A stretch of 64,000 bases of DNA from Drosophila pseudoobscura (lineage: Eukaryota; Arthropoda; Insecta; Diptera; Drosophilidae), in NCBI RefSeq assembly GCF_009870125.1, contig NC_046679.1, positions 7,874,001 to 7,938,000 of the forward strand, in the 5' to 3' direction. Below the pieces are notes generated by a model. The model was given only the letters and a program-made list of their open reading frames with translations. It made no database searches and was not told where the DNA came from. Every line of letters begins with the position of its first letter. Within the stretch, counting starts at the first letter, position 1. The position numbers and the translations under genes were made by a program. Of this stretch, positions 22,723 through 33,206 are shown piece after piece.

Positions 22723-23651
22723 GTTTAGGGCGTGGGACTCGTACTCTGAATATAGCTAATTATAGATTCCTGGACAGGATTGTTGCATCGTTTTCGCCGA
22801 AGCAGTCGCTCCACAGGATGGATGGTGAATCTCTTTCTTATTGGAGTGCGCGTTCACTGGACCATTTGGTAGTTCGCTTATGACGGCATTCGTTGTTGTA
22901 CGAGTATTTGTTTGCTTTGTCAATTACTCGTAAATCGCGCTCTGCGAAACCGGTCCCTCTGCTACCCGCCCCCGGTTCCTTTCCACACACACACACACTC
23001 ACACGTACAACCGCATATATGTATGGGTGTGCAAAAACTACACCACTGAAAAAGTGCGGCCTTTGGACTACTTTTGTTTTTGGGTGGGTGTGTCCCGCGC
23101 GAATTCGACCCACGCCGCTGCAGCAGTCTTAGATTTAGTTGCTTTTGCAGCAAGCGGCTTGGCGCTGCCACAACATCCACATAAATGTCAAATTCTCATG
23201 AACTTCCCGGCGGCAGAATGCATTGCACGGTCCCTATTTCTCTGGCTTATTTATCCGCGCAACACATTTACAAATCAGCGTCCATTTAATCGAATGTTTT
23301 CATTGATCAAAACGTTAAACACACAACAAACAAAAACAATGACGCGGGTGGGGGGTAACTCCACAGCGATAGAGCGTCCTGTGCGAGGGGAGGTTGGGTG
23401 GTGTTGTTATTTTTGATAAATCGAAATATCAATAAGGGATATTGTGTCTCTACCTTAACATTGTATCAACGCAATTGATATTCTAAATTTTTATAAACGT
23501 ATTCGGCGTTTCTTCTGTTTTCTGGGTTTCGCGACCGCGGCGGTTTTATCCACCACCGACGTTGAACTAGTTGGGGCCTAGTATGGGTGTTGGGGCTACT
23601 TGTAGAAAACAGAAGGGGGGAGTTAGAGATTTTAATTTTGACCTGCCAATA

Positions 23652-23659
23652 TATCGATA
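23652..23659. promoter_or_regulatory. DRE / DREF site
   Basis: Perfect palindrome TATCGATA; this is bound by DREF and overlaps BEAF-32 CGATA sites. First of three between 23.65 and 24.25 kb. Confidence 0.5.
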
Positions 23660-23824
23660 CATATTTTGTTCTGATAGTTTTAGGTGATATGTATTGTACC
23701 TGCGAAATGATGTTATTTTTGCGGATACATCATCAACGGAACTACTTTTCTGAAATAAACTATATTTGGCTTTTTTCACTTCTCCAATTTTGATTTTTAT
23801 GTATCTTAGCGATGCATGGGTATT

Positions 23825-23832
23825 TATCGATA
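23825..23832. promoter_or_regulatory. DRE / DREF site
   Basis: Perfect TATCGATA, second of the group in the divergent spacer. Confidence 0.5.
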
Positions 23833-24240
23833 CTTTTATGCGATAAGCGACGATATTCCTCTATTTTGATATTCCGTTGAATATTGCTGCCCAACTACAA
23901 GCACTCAGCGCAAAAAATAAATTTTGCCCGATTAATCAATCATTTTTCTACAATATTGGCTAAATTTAAAAACTCCTTTTACTGGATTGTGTTTAAAATA
24001 AGTTTTGAACAAGGAGCTCAAAAGAAATGTCCCCTTTTTTACATAGTAACTACACATTTGCTACATTTCAACAAATTTTCCTAATCAGTTAGATTCCTGC
24101 ATATTTTTGGTAGTTTAGAATCCTTTAAAATTTAGAGACTATTTTTGTACACCTACTAAAATAAAAAAGTGACAAACATTTCATCAATCGCCCTTTGCAC
24201 ACCTTGGCATCTTCGAGATATACCCGCAAAATTTCCTGCT

Positions 24241-24248
24241 TATCGATA
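24241..24248. promoter_or_regulatory. DRE / DREF site
   Basis: Perfect TATCGATA about 310 bases before the start codon of the coiled-coil gene; a plausible housekeeping promoter element for it. Confidence 0.55.
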
Positions 24249-24557
24249 TTTTTTGTGTGCATTCAAAATTGGGCAATGAAAGTAACTTGAATAATTTAAA
24301 CTCTTAAGTTTAAAGCCGTTGAAACACCATCGTTCCATGGTGAGTTGATTACTTTATCCATGCTCCAACTTCCATAAATTAATCTGAAACCAGATCTCAG
24401 TACAAGTAACATCGGCATTAGCTGTGACAGCAATTAGTTCAACAGTAGAACTGAGCATTTACAAACTTTTTGATTTCCAAACTACACTTAAAATTATTAT
24501 TGTTATAAATTGATTTTGTTTTTTTTTTTTTATTGCATTACTTTTTAAATATTCAAT

Positions 24558-26690
24558 ATGCCACTAATCGCGGTTAACATTCGCCGTGAGTTACCAGTCC
24601 CCTGGCATTTATGAACCCAACATACTCCTCTTCAATTCATTGCAGACACGAAGGCTAGCTACCTTCGCTCATTGGTAAATAATTTATGGGTGAGTTGCTT
24701 CGATAGAAGGGTGGGCGGGGAGCCTGAGCCACCTAATAAGTAATATTCTCCAGGTCGAGAGTGATGAATCGAGCTCACCGGCACTTACATCCCGATCCAG
24801 GAGGTCAATGTCGCTTGAGAGGTATTCGAGAGGTGGGGTTCCAGGAAAGTTCAAGGGCAGCACTGCCTCAACTTCATTTCCAGTAATGGACTCCGACTCC
24901 TGCCAGGGGTCTGAACACGATCCCAAGACAGACTTAGAGAAGCCACAATCCAAAATCCTGAGACCAGGGATAGACCTAAACATCACTGCTGAGCAGCCCC
25001 AGAGCCTCGTAACGACGGAAGACGACACACGTAAGTTTAACCCCTCATCTCATTTCCCTCGGGTCCTTTTTTCGAATCTCTTGCAGTCCAGGGCGAATCC
25101 CACATGCGAATCCAAATGCTGGAATCCCATCAATCGGATCTTGTACAATCGTTGGGGTCATTAGATCCGCCACAGTCCGAGATGATTGGCACGTACAAAT
25201 GTATGCCCCTTGTGCCCGACGAAGACAGCAAGTGGGTTGTCCAAAATAAAGACCCGATCTTGAATTTGCGTGAGTTTCTGTGGTTTAAATTCCCATCCTA
25301 AACAACAGCAGTGTCTTTCCTTTTGTAGCCACAGAGTGTGTGCAAGATCTTAAGGATCATTGCCAGGCTGCCGTGGATTCGGGCTTCAAGTTGCTCTACG
25401 ATCAACTGGAGCGCATCCGGTTGGCCAACGACGAGTTCCAGGCGTCCCAACAGAAAGAGGAGCTCCTGGTCAACCTAAAGAGTCTTCTGGTATGACTGAT
25501 TAGCACACGCTTAAACTGTAGGACTCAGGCCTCTCCGTTTTAGCTTCGGAAACATAACGAGTTTATGGAGGCTCGGATCTTAGAGATCACAAAGACTCAC
25601 AACGAAAAGATGCAACGGCTCCAGGAGGACTTCGAGGTTAAGTTGAAGGCGGAGCAGGACAAATATCACCCGAAGTTGGAGAAGCTGCAGAATTTGCTGC
25701 GGGACTGCGAGGCACAAAGAGACGATTACGAAAGGCAGCTAAAGCATAAGGACGACACCATTGAATCGATAATGGCTGAATCAAACAAGAAAATGTCTCT
25801 GTGAGTGAAGCGACCACATCCCAGATGAACGGTGTCTAACTTATCTATCTTTAAATAGCAATTTGAATCTGGAGCATCAATTGGCGGAGTCGAGTGCTGA
25901 GCTGGCCCGGACACGGAACGAGCTCGTCGAGAGCAGGGAGCATATAGCTTATCTGGAGGCCGAATGGAAGGAGGAACACGAGCACCACGAATCAGAGGAG
26001 AGCACTCAGAGTGTGCAGCAGGCGCTTATAGATCTGGAACATGTCAAGTCAGAGCTATATGGGTCCCAGCAGCTGGTGGGCGAGATGAGGGCACAAGCGA
26101 AACGCGACGACTTGATGATATGCCGGTTCACCGAGGAAATCAATACCTGTCGTCTGAAAGAAACTGAGAGCCAAAGAGCTTATCAAAAACTTTGTTTGGA
26201 ATCTGCCGACAAGGACACACAGATAAATAAGGTCCTTTGTCGAAGGATAGCCCTTAAAATATGCTTTTTATATATGTATTTCTGGTTGCAGATGCGCCTC
26301 AAGCTGGACTTGATGGAGGAGCAGCTAAGCCATGCCTATGAAAAACAGGCGCTCCAGAAGCAGGAAATCAGACGCTTGGAGGAGTTTACAAAAGTGTTAG
26401 AGGAGGAAAATACTCGCGTCACGGTCGAAAGGGACCAGTATCAGGTAGCCAAAAACACTGAGAAACAGCAGGTTGAAAACCTTACGCAGCAGCTGTAAGT
26501 ACTGAAATATGTCGCTTTTTTCTAGCCCTAATATGATTTTAAACAATTTCCGATGTGCAGTCGGGAATTTGTAGACTTCCTTCTTAACGAAGGGAAACCC
26601 CCAGCTATCATTGAAGGTCTCATCCACGTTTGCAATAGATGTGGCTGCATACATCAACGGCAGCATCAATCTAGATCCACAGTCGCGTAA
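24558..26690 (+). CDS. Coiled-coil protein of unknown function
   Basis: Nine exons: 24558-24585, 24646-24689, 24754-25030, 25087-25269, 25329-25489, 25544-25800, 25859-26231, 26292-26494 and 26561-26690. All phases agree, giving 551 residues. I do not recognise the gene. The first 180 residues are Ser/Pro-rich and polar (SRSRRSMSLERYSRGG and similar). Residues from about 200 to 500 are a long Glu/Lys/Gln/Leu-rich coiled coil of heptad type (for example KLEKLQNLLRDCEAQRDDY and LRLEE-like repeats). The C-terminus carries two close Cys pairs (HVCNRCGCIHQRQ), perhaps a small metal site. There is no signal peptide or membrane segment, so a cytoskeletal, centrosomal or scaffold role is conceivable but not shown. 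The intron at 26232-26291 is 60 bases and open in frame, so retention would add 20 residues. A poly(A) signal lies at 26770. Confidence 0.8.
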
Positions 26691-26769
26691 GTTGGGGAAA
26701 CGCAGGGAGCGCAGCAGCAACAGCGCAACCAACAAAGAGCACTTGATATTGAATAATATTAAATATATA

Positions 26770-26775
26770 AATAAA
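26770..26775 (+). terminator. Poly(A) signal of the coiled-coil gene
   Basis: Perfect AATAAA 80 bases after the stop codon. Confidence 0.6.
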
Positions 26776-27386
26776 TACTGTTTTCACGTTTGGAGTTGTT
26801 AGTCAAAATTGCATTTTCGTTTTTTGCTACTTCCGTTTTTTAAATTTTTTTCACATTTGCTCATTTTCTGTTACTTATAATTTAGTGCTGTTAAGCGCAC
26901 ATTTTAGTGATCCGATAGTATTATCGATAGCATGAGTTTCTTTTAATTCTGAACATAGCCTGCTGTTTGGCGCCAACTTTACAAATTGACTAACATTTCA
27001 AAGGACTTTTTTTTCGTCCGATTAAATAAAATTCCACTCACTTTTCCTGAAAAGTTTTCCTTTCCTTTTAATAGGAAAACTACAGTAGGTTAATAAAAAT
27101 TTCTGGGGTAGGTAACGATTTGATTGATTGATTTGGTCAAGCCCTTGCATTTACATTCACGTTAAATCTTTTAAATACAAAAATATTTTTTTGAGTTGTC
27201 TTCCTATAGTTGTACAGGCACAGCCATCACTACACACATGTCCATGCTGTAGCTTCCTTGTAATTGTATTTATGTTTAAGCATATGTTCACAACGCCATA
27301 TACATATGTCTTAGACTATGCTTAAAGTTTATAATAGACATACTTCGAGTGAAATTTTTAGGGACAGGTTCTAAGGTGTAGTAATT
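26776..27386. other. Convergent spacer
   Basis: A/T-rich spacer between the coiled-coil gene (+) and the ADAT2 stop (-). One perfect TATCGATA at 26922-26929. No gene is seen; the ADAT2 3' UTR should occupy the right end. Confidence 0.5.
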
Positions 27387-27869
27387 TTAATTCTTCTTTT
27401 TGGCCACTGTCGGCGCCGCCGGATTGTCGCCCTTGTAGAACTCCTTCAGCAGCGCCATGGCCTCGTCGCCACGCACGCCTCCAGTGATTTTGATTTTTTT
27501 TCCCACCACAGCGCCGACATTCACTACCGTCTTCCCGCCGAAACGATCGTTTTCGCAACCAAAAATAATCTCCTGGACGCCCAATGTGTGCAGGGCGGCA
27601 GAGCACATGATGCACGGCTCCACGGTGACCACCACGATGATCTCGCTGAACATTTGGCGTGCTGGCAGATTCTTCTCCCGACAGTAAGCCAAGATGGCAT
27701 CGATGCAAATGAACTCGGCATGACGGGTAGCGTTCCGGGATACGTTCACTTCGTTGGCGCCACGTGCGACGACTTTGTCCTCGTGCACAAAGACACAGCC
27801 AACGGGCACCTCACCTGCGTCACGGGCTCGTCGCGCTTCCATCAACGCTTCCTCCATAAAAGCGGCCAT
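27387..27869 (-). CDS. Adat2: tRNA-specific adenosine deaminase, catalytic subunit ADAT2/Tad2p
   Basis: Converts adenosine 34 of tRNA anticodons to inosine, as the catalytic partner of ADAT3, so that one tRNA reads several codons. Single-exon gene of 160 residues from the ATG at 27869. The cytidine-deaminase fold is shown by AGEVPVGCVFVHED, the zinc/proton-shuttle motif HAE (residues 50-52) and PCIMC (85-89), followed by GCENDRFGGKTVV and a Lys-rich tail (VAKKKN). An in-frame ATG at 27935 would add 22 hydrophobic residues before the conserved domain. I prefer the inner start because the family begins close to the first helix. The gene follows SMUG1 in the same orientation with about 300 bases between. 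Confidence 0.93.
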   Translation of the reverse strand: MAAFMEEALMEARRARDAGEVPVGCVFVHEDKVVARGANEVNVSRNATRHAEFICIDAILAYCREKNLPARQMFSEIIVVVTVEPCIMCSAALHTLGVQEIIFGCENDRFGGKTVVNVGAVVGKKIKITGGVRGDEAMALLKEFYKGDNPAAPTVAKKKN

Positions 27870-28175
27870 TTGGCATGGAAAAATCTTCGAGGAAATTGGG
27901 GGAAAAAAAATCAACAAAACAAAAGACGACGACAAAATAGCGAGCGCTTTTCAACACTAAAGGCGCTGATCAGCTGATTAGAGGTGAGCACGATCTGATA
28001 GCTTCGATGTTATCGTTTTGTTATTATTTTGAATAAATTATTGTATATTTTATTATGAATATTTTGTACTGATTGTGAATATTTTTGGGCCTGCATGCCT
28101 TCCGATATTGCCAGCGGAATGTCCTTGAATTTTATCGATGGGTTCTTGCAGTTCACGCATTGAAAATGCCTTTGT

Positions 28176-29069
28176 TTATACCTCATTACGCATGAACTGT
28201 ATCAAGCCATGCTGCTCCAGAAACTCCTGAGCCTTCTCTGGCCAATTTGTGTTGTTTACAGAACGCGGACTTGGATGCGCCAAACGCAGCAAAGACACCG
28301 CTTTGCAGTATTCCGAGCGCTTCAATGTTTGGTACACATAATCGCCCACAGCTACCACCACCTGGGGCCTGACAATCTGCAACTGCTTCTCCAAGGCATC
28401 CAAGCAAACGTCACGGATCTTCTGCTTGTACGGACCCTTTAGCTCGGTCGGTGTTATGTTTTTTCCGGCAGCATCGAAGAAGGCAAGTGGACAAAAGTTA
28501 TGCACAAAGCATTGTCGCGAAAATGTGTCTAGTCGGCCGCCCGCCAAACGTAGAAATAGTTCCCACAAGCGCACCCCACTCCGCTCCTCTGTTTTGCACT
28601 GCAAGCCCACAACTGGTCGCTTAGGATGGATTATTGGCGGCCTTCCGACCTCTCCGGAGATCTCCATTAACTCGCTTACAGTGCGCACATTGCCAAAGGG
28701 AATCTATAAGAGGATTTTGGGTTAATTGCTGACGGAGCCAAGCTGACCTGAACGTACTCCCGTTTGAGCTATGCCAGTGGGTCCCGGATTCATGCCTATG
28801 AACATGACGCGCTTCGGTCCATCTAGAAAGCGGCGCAAATAGGCGCAGTGCAGGGATGACGCGTACTCCACGGGATTGTATGTGCATGAAATGGTCGGGG
28901 GCGTGGCAAAGGTTTCAAGCGTCTCATTGAGGCTAACTTCAATGTTGTAGAACTGCTGCCACGGGGGCTGTGCAAACAGAGCAGATGTGGTCTCTTCACT
29001 CATGGGAGCTTTTTTGGGGTGCGCCTCAGACAGTTCCGCTGTCCGCAGGGCTAGCTTTCGCTTCAGCAT
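28176..29069 (-). CDS. SMUG1: SMUG1-type single-strand-selective uracil-DNA glycosylase
   Basis: Excises uracil and oxidised pyrimidines from DNA in base-excision repair, in the nucleus. Flies lack the usual UNG, which makes this enzyme and Thd1 the main uracil glycosylases. Exons are 29069-28758 and 28703-28176, joined GGA|ATT, giving 279 residues. Motif A is GMNPGPTGIAQTGIPFGN (from residue 92), with N94 the expected catalytic-water residue. Motif B is HPSPRS (247-252) with the conserved His. The acceptor TTATAG and donor GTACGT are fixed by the unbroken QTG-IPFGN match. It sits less than 100 bases from the likely 3' end of Deterin and in the same orientation. Confidence 0.94.
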
Positions 29070-29174
29070 AACGCTTTTTGAGATTTAAATAATGAGAGCG
29101 CGAGCTGATAACAAAACAAACCGAGACAAACCAGGGGGGAACAGATGATTTGTGCTTCGGGGCTGCCAACCTGA

Positions 29175-29180
29175 TTTATT
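29175..29180 (-). terminator. Poly(A) signal of Deterin
   Basis: TTTATT on the plus strand, AATAAA on the minus strand, 67 bases past the Deterin stop and about 100 bases before the SMUG1 start. Confidence 0.55.
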
Positions 29181-29246
29181 AAGTGATTTCTATAGCTACA
29201 ACATAAAAAATGTTAAAATTAAATATACGCGCAGCTAATCCAAGCG

Positions 29247-29831
29247 TTATTTGTTATGCGTAAACTTATCCAGACTGTTTTCGTTATCGCTAATAAAGCC
29301 CTGCTTGAAGGCTTTACAATTCTTCTCTATGCTGGTCTTGACCACACGGCCCAGTATTTCTAGAAATTGTGTCACCTACGAAAGGATGAAATGCAATGAT
29401 GAAATGTGGTTCCAAACGCGGCTGCTGCTGCGCACTTACCGTCAAATCCTTTTCCGCACATCCTAGCTTGACGAATTCGCATTGCGGGGCGTGCTTCAGA
29501 TGCTCCTTCCAGGGATCGTCGTCCGACTCCCAGCCATCCAGGGTTTTGTTGCATACGAAGCATGTGGCCGTGTCATTCTCCCGCTTTGTGCCCGTCCAAT
29601 AGAAGCCCGCCTCAGCCATCTGCATTGTAATGTGTCTAATTATTATCGGACCAAGCACAAACCATTTTATAATCCGCTTGCCTTGGATATACTACAGGAC
29701 GACTGCTCGGGGAAGGGCCAGTCCTTGAAACTCTCCACACGATGTTGCTCCAGCAAATTTAGTTGCCGGAACATCTCCAGCTTGTCCCCAACCACTGCCC
29801 CCGTAGCATCAGTTGCCGCCGTAGCATCCAT
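29247..29831 (-). CDS. Det: Deterin, the fly survivin (BIR protein)
   Basis: Chromosomal passenger subunit (with Aurora B, INCENP and Borealin) that targets Aurora B to centromeres and the midzone; it also has reported anti-apoptotic activity. Exons are 29831-29682, 29619-29440 and 29375-29247, giving 152 residues, matching the fly protein's size. A single BIR domain spans about residues 30-100: FKDWPF, GFYWTGTKRENDTATCFVC, KTLDGWESDDDPWKEH and H-x6-C for the zinc site. A C-terminal helix (VTQFLEILGRVVKTSIEK) corresponds to the survivin long helix. Intron 1 has a GC donor (AAG|GCAAGC) instead of GT. Two TATCGATA sites lie 105-126 bases before the ATG. The ATG at 29831 begins the known reading; upstream ATGs in frame are considered UTR. 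Confidence 0.94.
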
Positions 29832-29935
29832 TAGCCCTCTTGTTTCACGTTTATCACACAAACAACAAAAAATATTTCTTGACAGACAAGCGAAGCGCGT
29901 CGTTTGTTTTGCTGTACTTAGGGATGTCAACTTTA

Positions 29936-29957
29936 TATCGATATCAATATATCGATA
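29936..29957 (-). promoter_or_regulatory. Paired DRE sites upstream of Deterin
   Basis: Perfect TATCGATA at 29936-29943 and again at 29950-29957, 14 bases apart, about 105 bases before the Deterin start. DREF sites are typical of fly proliferation and housekeeping promoters, which suits a mitotic gene. Confidence 0.65.
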
Positions 29958-30737
29958 TATATATTTTTTGTTGATCATATATTTTTGTAAGTGTTAATTT
30001 TTTCAGCTACCGAAAATATATTTTTCCAAAAAACATCATCGACACAACACCTTTTTGAATTCTGACAAAATCAACACAATTTTTCAGTTGTTTCCAGTCG
30101 TTAGATCATACAGCACGGAATTTTATTCTGCTTATTGATTCTCAGTTTAAAAAATATAAGTGTTGTGTACGCGAAACGGAATTTATCGTCGTTTTGTTTT
30201 GAAACTGTCTGTCACTGGCTGGTAACAAAACAGCCTACTTTGCTGTTATGCTGCTATGTTAGATCAGCTGTTTCAGTTATTTTCTGCTTGGAGTTGGCAC
30301 ACACGAAACGAAAAAACAATACAATATTTAGTTTTAAACAGAAACAAACACTAAGAAACCCAGTTATTTGTTGTTAAGTTAATACCATTCCCAGTGCAAT
30401 CGGTGTTTTTCCCTTTTCCCGTGCTAAAAGTGCTGCCGTTCTACATTCGCGGAAGGTGCTCAAAATTGATTAGAAAAAAAGAAAGTACTGGGGGCCAGTC
30501 AGGCGAAAATCTACCGCAGTCACGTCCTTGGGTAGACGGGAACGCAACCTAGTTGACGCCAACGGTCCGCCACGCCCCGCCTCGCCTGCGCTCGCCCAGT
30601 TCTGAACCGAAGTTAGTAGGTCAGTGTCGCGTCGCGCTGCAGAAGGCTCAAGGACAATCCAGGAAGCAAGCTCGTACGCACAAAGCGAGCACAGCCAGGG
30701 GCAACCATTAACATACCATCGGCGATGAAACGCGTCC
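29958..30737. other. Divergent promoter region, Deterin and Fem-1
   Basis: About 0.8 kb between two divergent start codons. No coding exon is recognised. The right part should be Fem-1 5' UTR and promoter; it becomes G/C-richer after about 30480. Confidence 0.5.
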
Positions 30738-30744
30738 ATGGCTA
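30724..30744 (+). other. Short uORF overlapping the Fem-1 start codon
   Basis: ATG at 30724 opens a six-codon frame (MKRVHG) whose TAA at 30742-30744 lies just past the Fem-1 ATG at 30738, in a different frame. It could lower Fem-1 translation or require leaky scanning if present in the mature mRNA. Confidence 0.5.
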
Positions 30745-33206
30745 ACGAACGGAAGCAGTCAAGTCCCAAAGTGGAGCTGATTAAACTGAGCCACGAGCTC
30801 ATCGAAGAGTGCAAGCGCAGCCTGGAATACTCCATATTGTCCCGTCACCTGCGGCACGAGCTAGAAAAGTATGTATTGCGAGTGTAGTGGCTGCTCTCGC
30901 ATGCCTTGCAGCTTGGCGCTCGCGATAGAGGCTGAGAAATACTCAGCAATCAATGTTTTGATTGTTGTTTGGCGTCGTTGAACCTGTCGCCTTATCAACG
31001 AGCGCCCATAGACAAGCGAATCGCGGCCTCCAAGAAATTTATGGCTGCACGTGCTGATCAGAACTTCCGTCCTAATCCGTTCCCGTTCTCATTCGCAGGC
31101 TTCCACGCGAGTCACGTCGCGAGGTTGTGCGGCGGCAGCGCAATGGATGCGCCCCCCTGTTCATTGCCAGCCGGCGAGGTGCTGTGGTCGTTGCCGAATA
31201 TCTGATAACCATCTGCGAGGCGGACATCGAGCAGCGCGGCCACTACGAGGTGCTCGAGGACAACAGCTTCCACTATGTCTCGCCGTTGTGGGCGGCGGTC
31301 GTGTCAAACAGACTGTCCATGGTCAAGTATCTGGTGCGCATCGGCTCCGATATAAACGCCCCCTCCGACTCGGGCTCGACGCCTGTGCGTAGTGCTTGCT
31401 ACATGACTCACACGGATATAGGTGAGGATTTCTTAATCGTTCGCCCTGGCAGCTGCTCAGCTCCCACCATTCTTAACAATATACATTTCTATTACGACAA
31501 TTGAAGACAACCCACCGTCATATTAACTCACACGTAATTGTTGCTTACAGTCAAGTTTCTCGTGGAGAATGGGGCCGACATCAAGCGTCCAAATGTGAAT
31601 GGTGGCACCTGTCTCATCAACTCCGTGCAATCGGTCCATCTCTGTTTGTATTTGGTGCGCAAAGGAGCCGACATCAATGCAAGGGACATACAGGACAAGA
31701 CGGCGTTGCACTATGCCATTCAGGAGCATCGACTGGATACCACCAGAATGTTGATAGAGCAGGGAGCCGATCCTTTTGCGACCAGTCGCTATGGGGACGA
31801 CGCCTTGCGCACCGCCTGCCTCAAGGGAGCTCATCATATATTCGACTATCTCAAAAAGGAATTGAACTATTCTGCTCTGCGGCTGGCAGAGGCGCACGAA
31901 CTGATGGGCTCGACTTTTCTCGACGAGCACAACGAGTCGCGTGTGTGCATACTGCACTGGCGAATGGCCCACCATATACGGGCCGCCTGCACGCCGTACA
32001 TTGAGAAGAAGCCCGCCGTTCCGTTGCGCAGTGCGTACAACAATTCGGTAGAGTTTACGACACTCGAGGAGCTGGACAACATTGCCACCGACATGGATGC
32101 CATGCGCATTCAGAGTCTGTTGATCTGCGAACGCATCCTTGGCCTGACCCACAAGGATATGCTGTTCCGATTGACCTTCAGAGGTGCCTCGTATGCGGAC
32201 TCCTTGCAGTTCCAGCGCTGCGTTGATCTCTGGCGCTTTCTGCTCGAGGTGCGTGTCTCCAACTGGTCAATTCTGCATTTTGAGACCTGTTTTGCTGCAC
32301 AGGCGCTGGTGCGCCTTCTGCTCGACCTGCATGTGCAAAACGTGAGCCACATACGCACCGAAGCCGGGGCACGTTTTGTACAGGATGAAAAGATTCTTCC
32401 GCGATTCGAAGATGTCCTGGGTGTGTTCCGCACCCTCGCTGAGAGCGCGGTCCTTGTGAAGGCCTTGCTGAAGCAACGACCAGTATTTCGCCGGCAGCAG
32501 GAGAACTACGACCGCGTGATGCGCTGTCTGGCCCATCTCCTCTACTTGCTGATCAATACCGTCCCAACAGAGCCTCAGAAGAAGCTGATATATCAGGCCG
32601 TTCACGAAACGGTTGTCGTTGGCAATTTGAGGAGTGCCAGCACCTCGGACACCCTGCTCCACCTGTGCTCCTCGCGGTTGAATGTGATCAAAAGCGGCTA
32701 TATAACCGACGATAATTTTGCCGATGTATGTGACATGAAAGTGCCTTCAGCCATTGAGGAATCCTTATTAATGCCATACTTTCACCCTTTCAGAAGACTG
32801 TGTTTCCCAATGCTGATGTTATAAAGCTGCTCATCGAGTGCGGCGTTGATGTCAACATCAAGAACGAAGCCAAATCTACCCCCCTGCATGTGGCTTGCCA
32901 GCCATACAACTTCAACAATGATGTGAGCAATGATTATTGTTAATTCTTAATTATAAACTGTTTAACGTTTCCCCCCTACAGATTGTCAGCTTGTTGCTCA
33001 AGTACGGAGCGGACATCGATCAGCCGAACCGTGCCGACAAGCGGCCTTACGACTTAATTGCCTCCAATCCCACCAGCACCATTCCGCTGCTCAACTTCGT
33101 GACCCTGCAGTGCCTGGCGGCGACGGCCATCAGTAAGAATAAGGTACCCTATCAGGGTCAGTTACACCGACAGCTGGAACAGTTTGTGCGCAATCACGAA
33201 CCATAG
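30738..33206 (+). CDS. Fem-1: Fem-1 homologue, ankyrin-repeat substrate receptor of CUL2 ligase
   Basis: FEM1 proteins recognise C-terminal degrons and deliver substrates to cullin-2 ubiquitin ligases; the nematode founder acts in sex determination. Exons are 30738-30868, 31099-31421, 31551-32725, 32794-32922 and 32982-33206, giving 660 residues, in the family range (about 620-670). An N-terminal helix leads into a run of ankyrin repeats (GCAPLFIASRRG, VSPLWAAVVSN, GSTPVRSACYMTH, GGTCLINSVQS, DKTALHYAIQEH, DALRTACLKGAH). A central TPR-like helical part and a C-terminal ankyrin pair follow (STPLHVACQPYNFNND, then IVSLLLKYGADIDQ). Flies have more than one FEM1-type gene; the close match to the remembered fly Fem-1 favours this one. 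An overlapping uORF precedes the start. Confidence 0.92.

Larger units (their letters stand above)
22723..24557. other. Divergent intergenic region, Invadolysin to coiled-coil gene
   Basis: Holds the 5' flank of Invadolysin (-) and of the coiled-coil gene (+). Three perfect TATCGATA sites are present (23652, 23825, 24241). The part around 23860-23940 resembles repeats at 49.8 kb and 50.9 kb (BATATTCCG-TTGAATATTGCT pattern followed by CCCA/GCCCA). No coding exon is recognised. Confidence 0.5.

Noticed and set aside
27870-27935. N-terminal extension of ADAT2 as a signal peptide
   Set aside because: The 22 extra residues are hydrophobic, but a tRNA deaminase should not be secreted and the family begins near the inner ATG. 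Read instead as 5' UTR.
30470-30835. 121-codon minus-strand frame near the Fem-1 start
   Set aside because: Antisense to the Fem-1 5' UTR and first exon; no features of a protein family.
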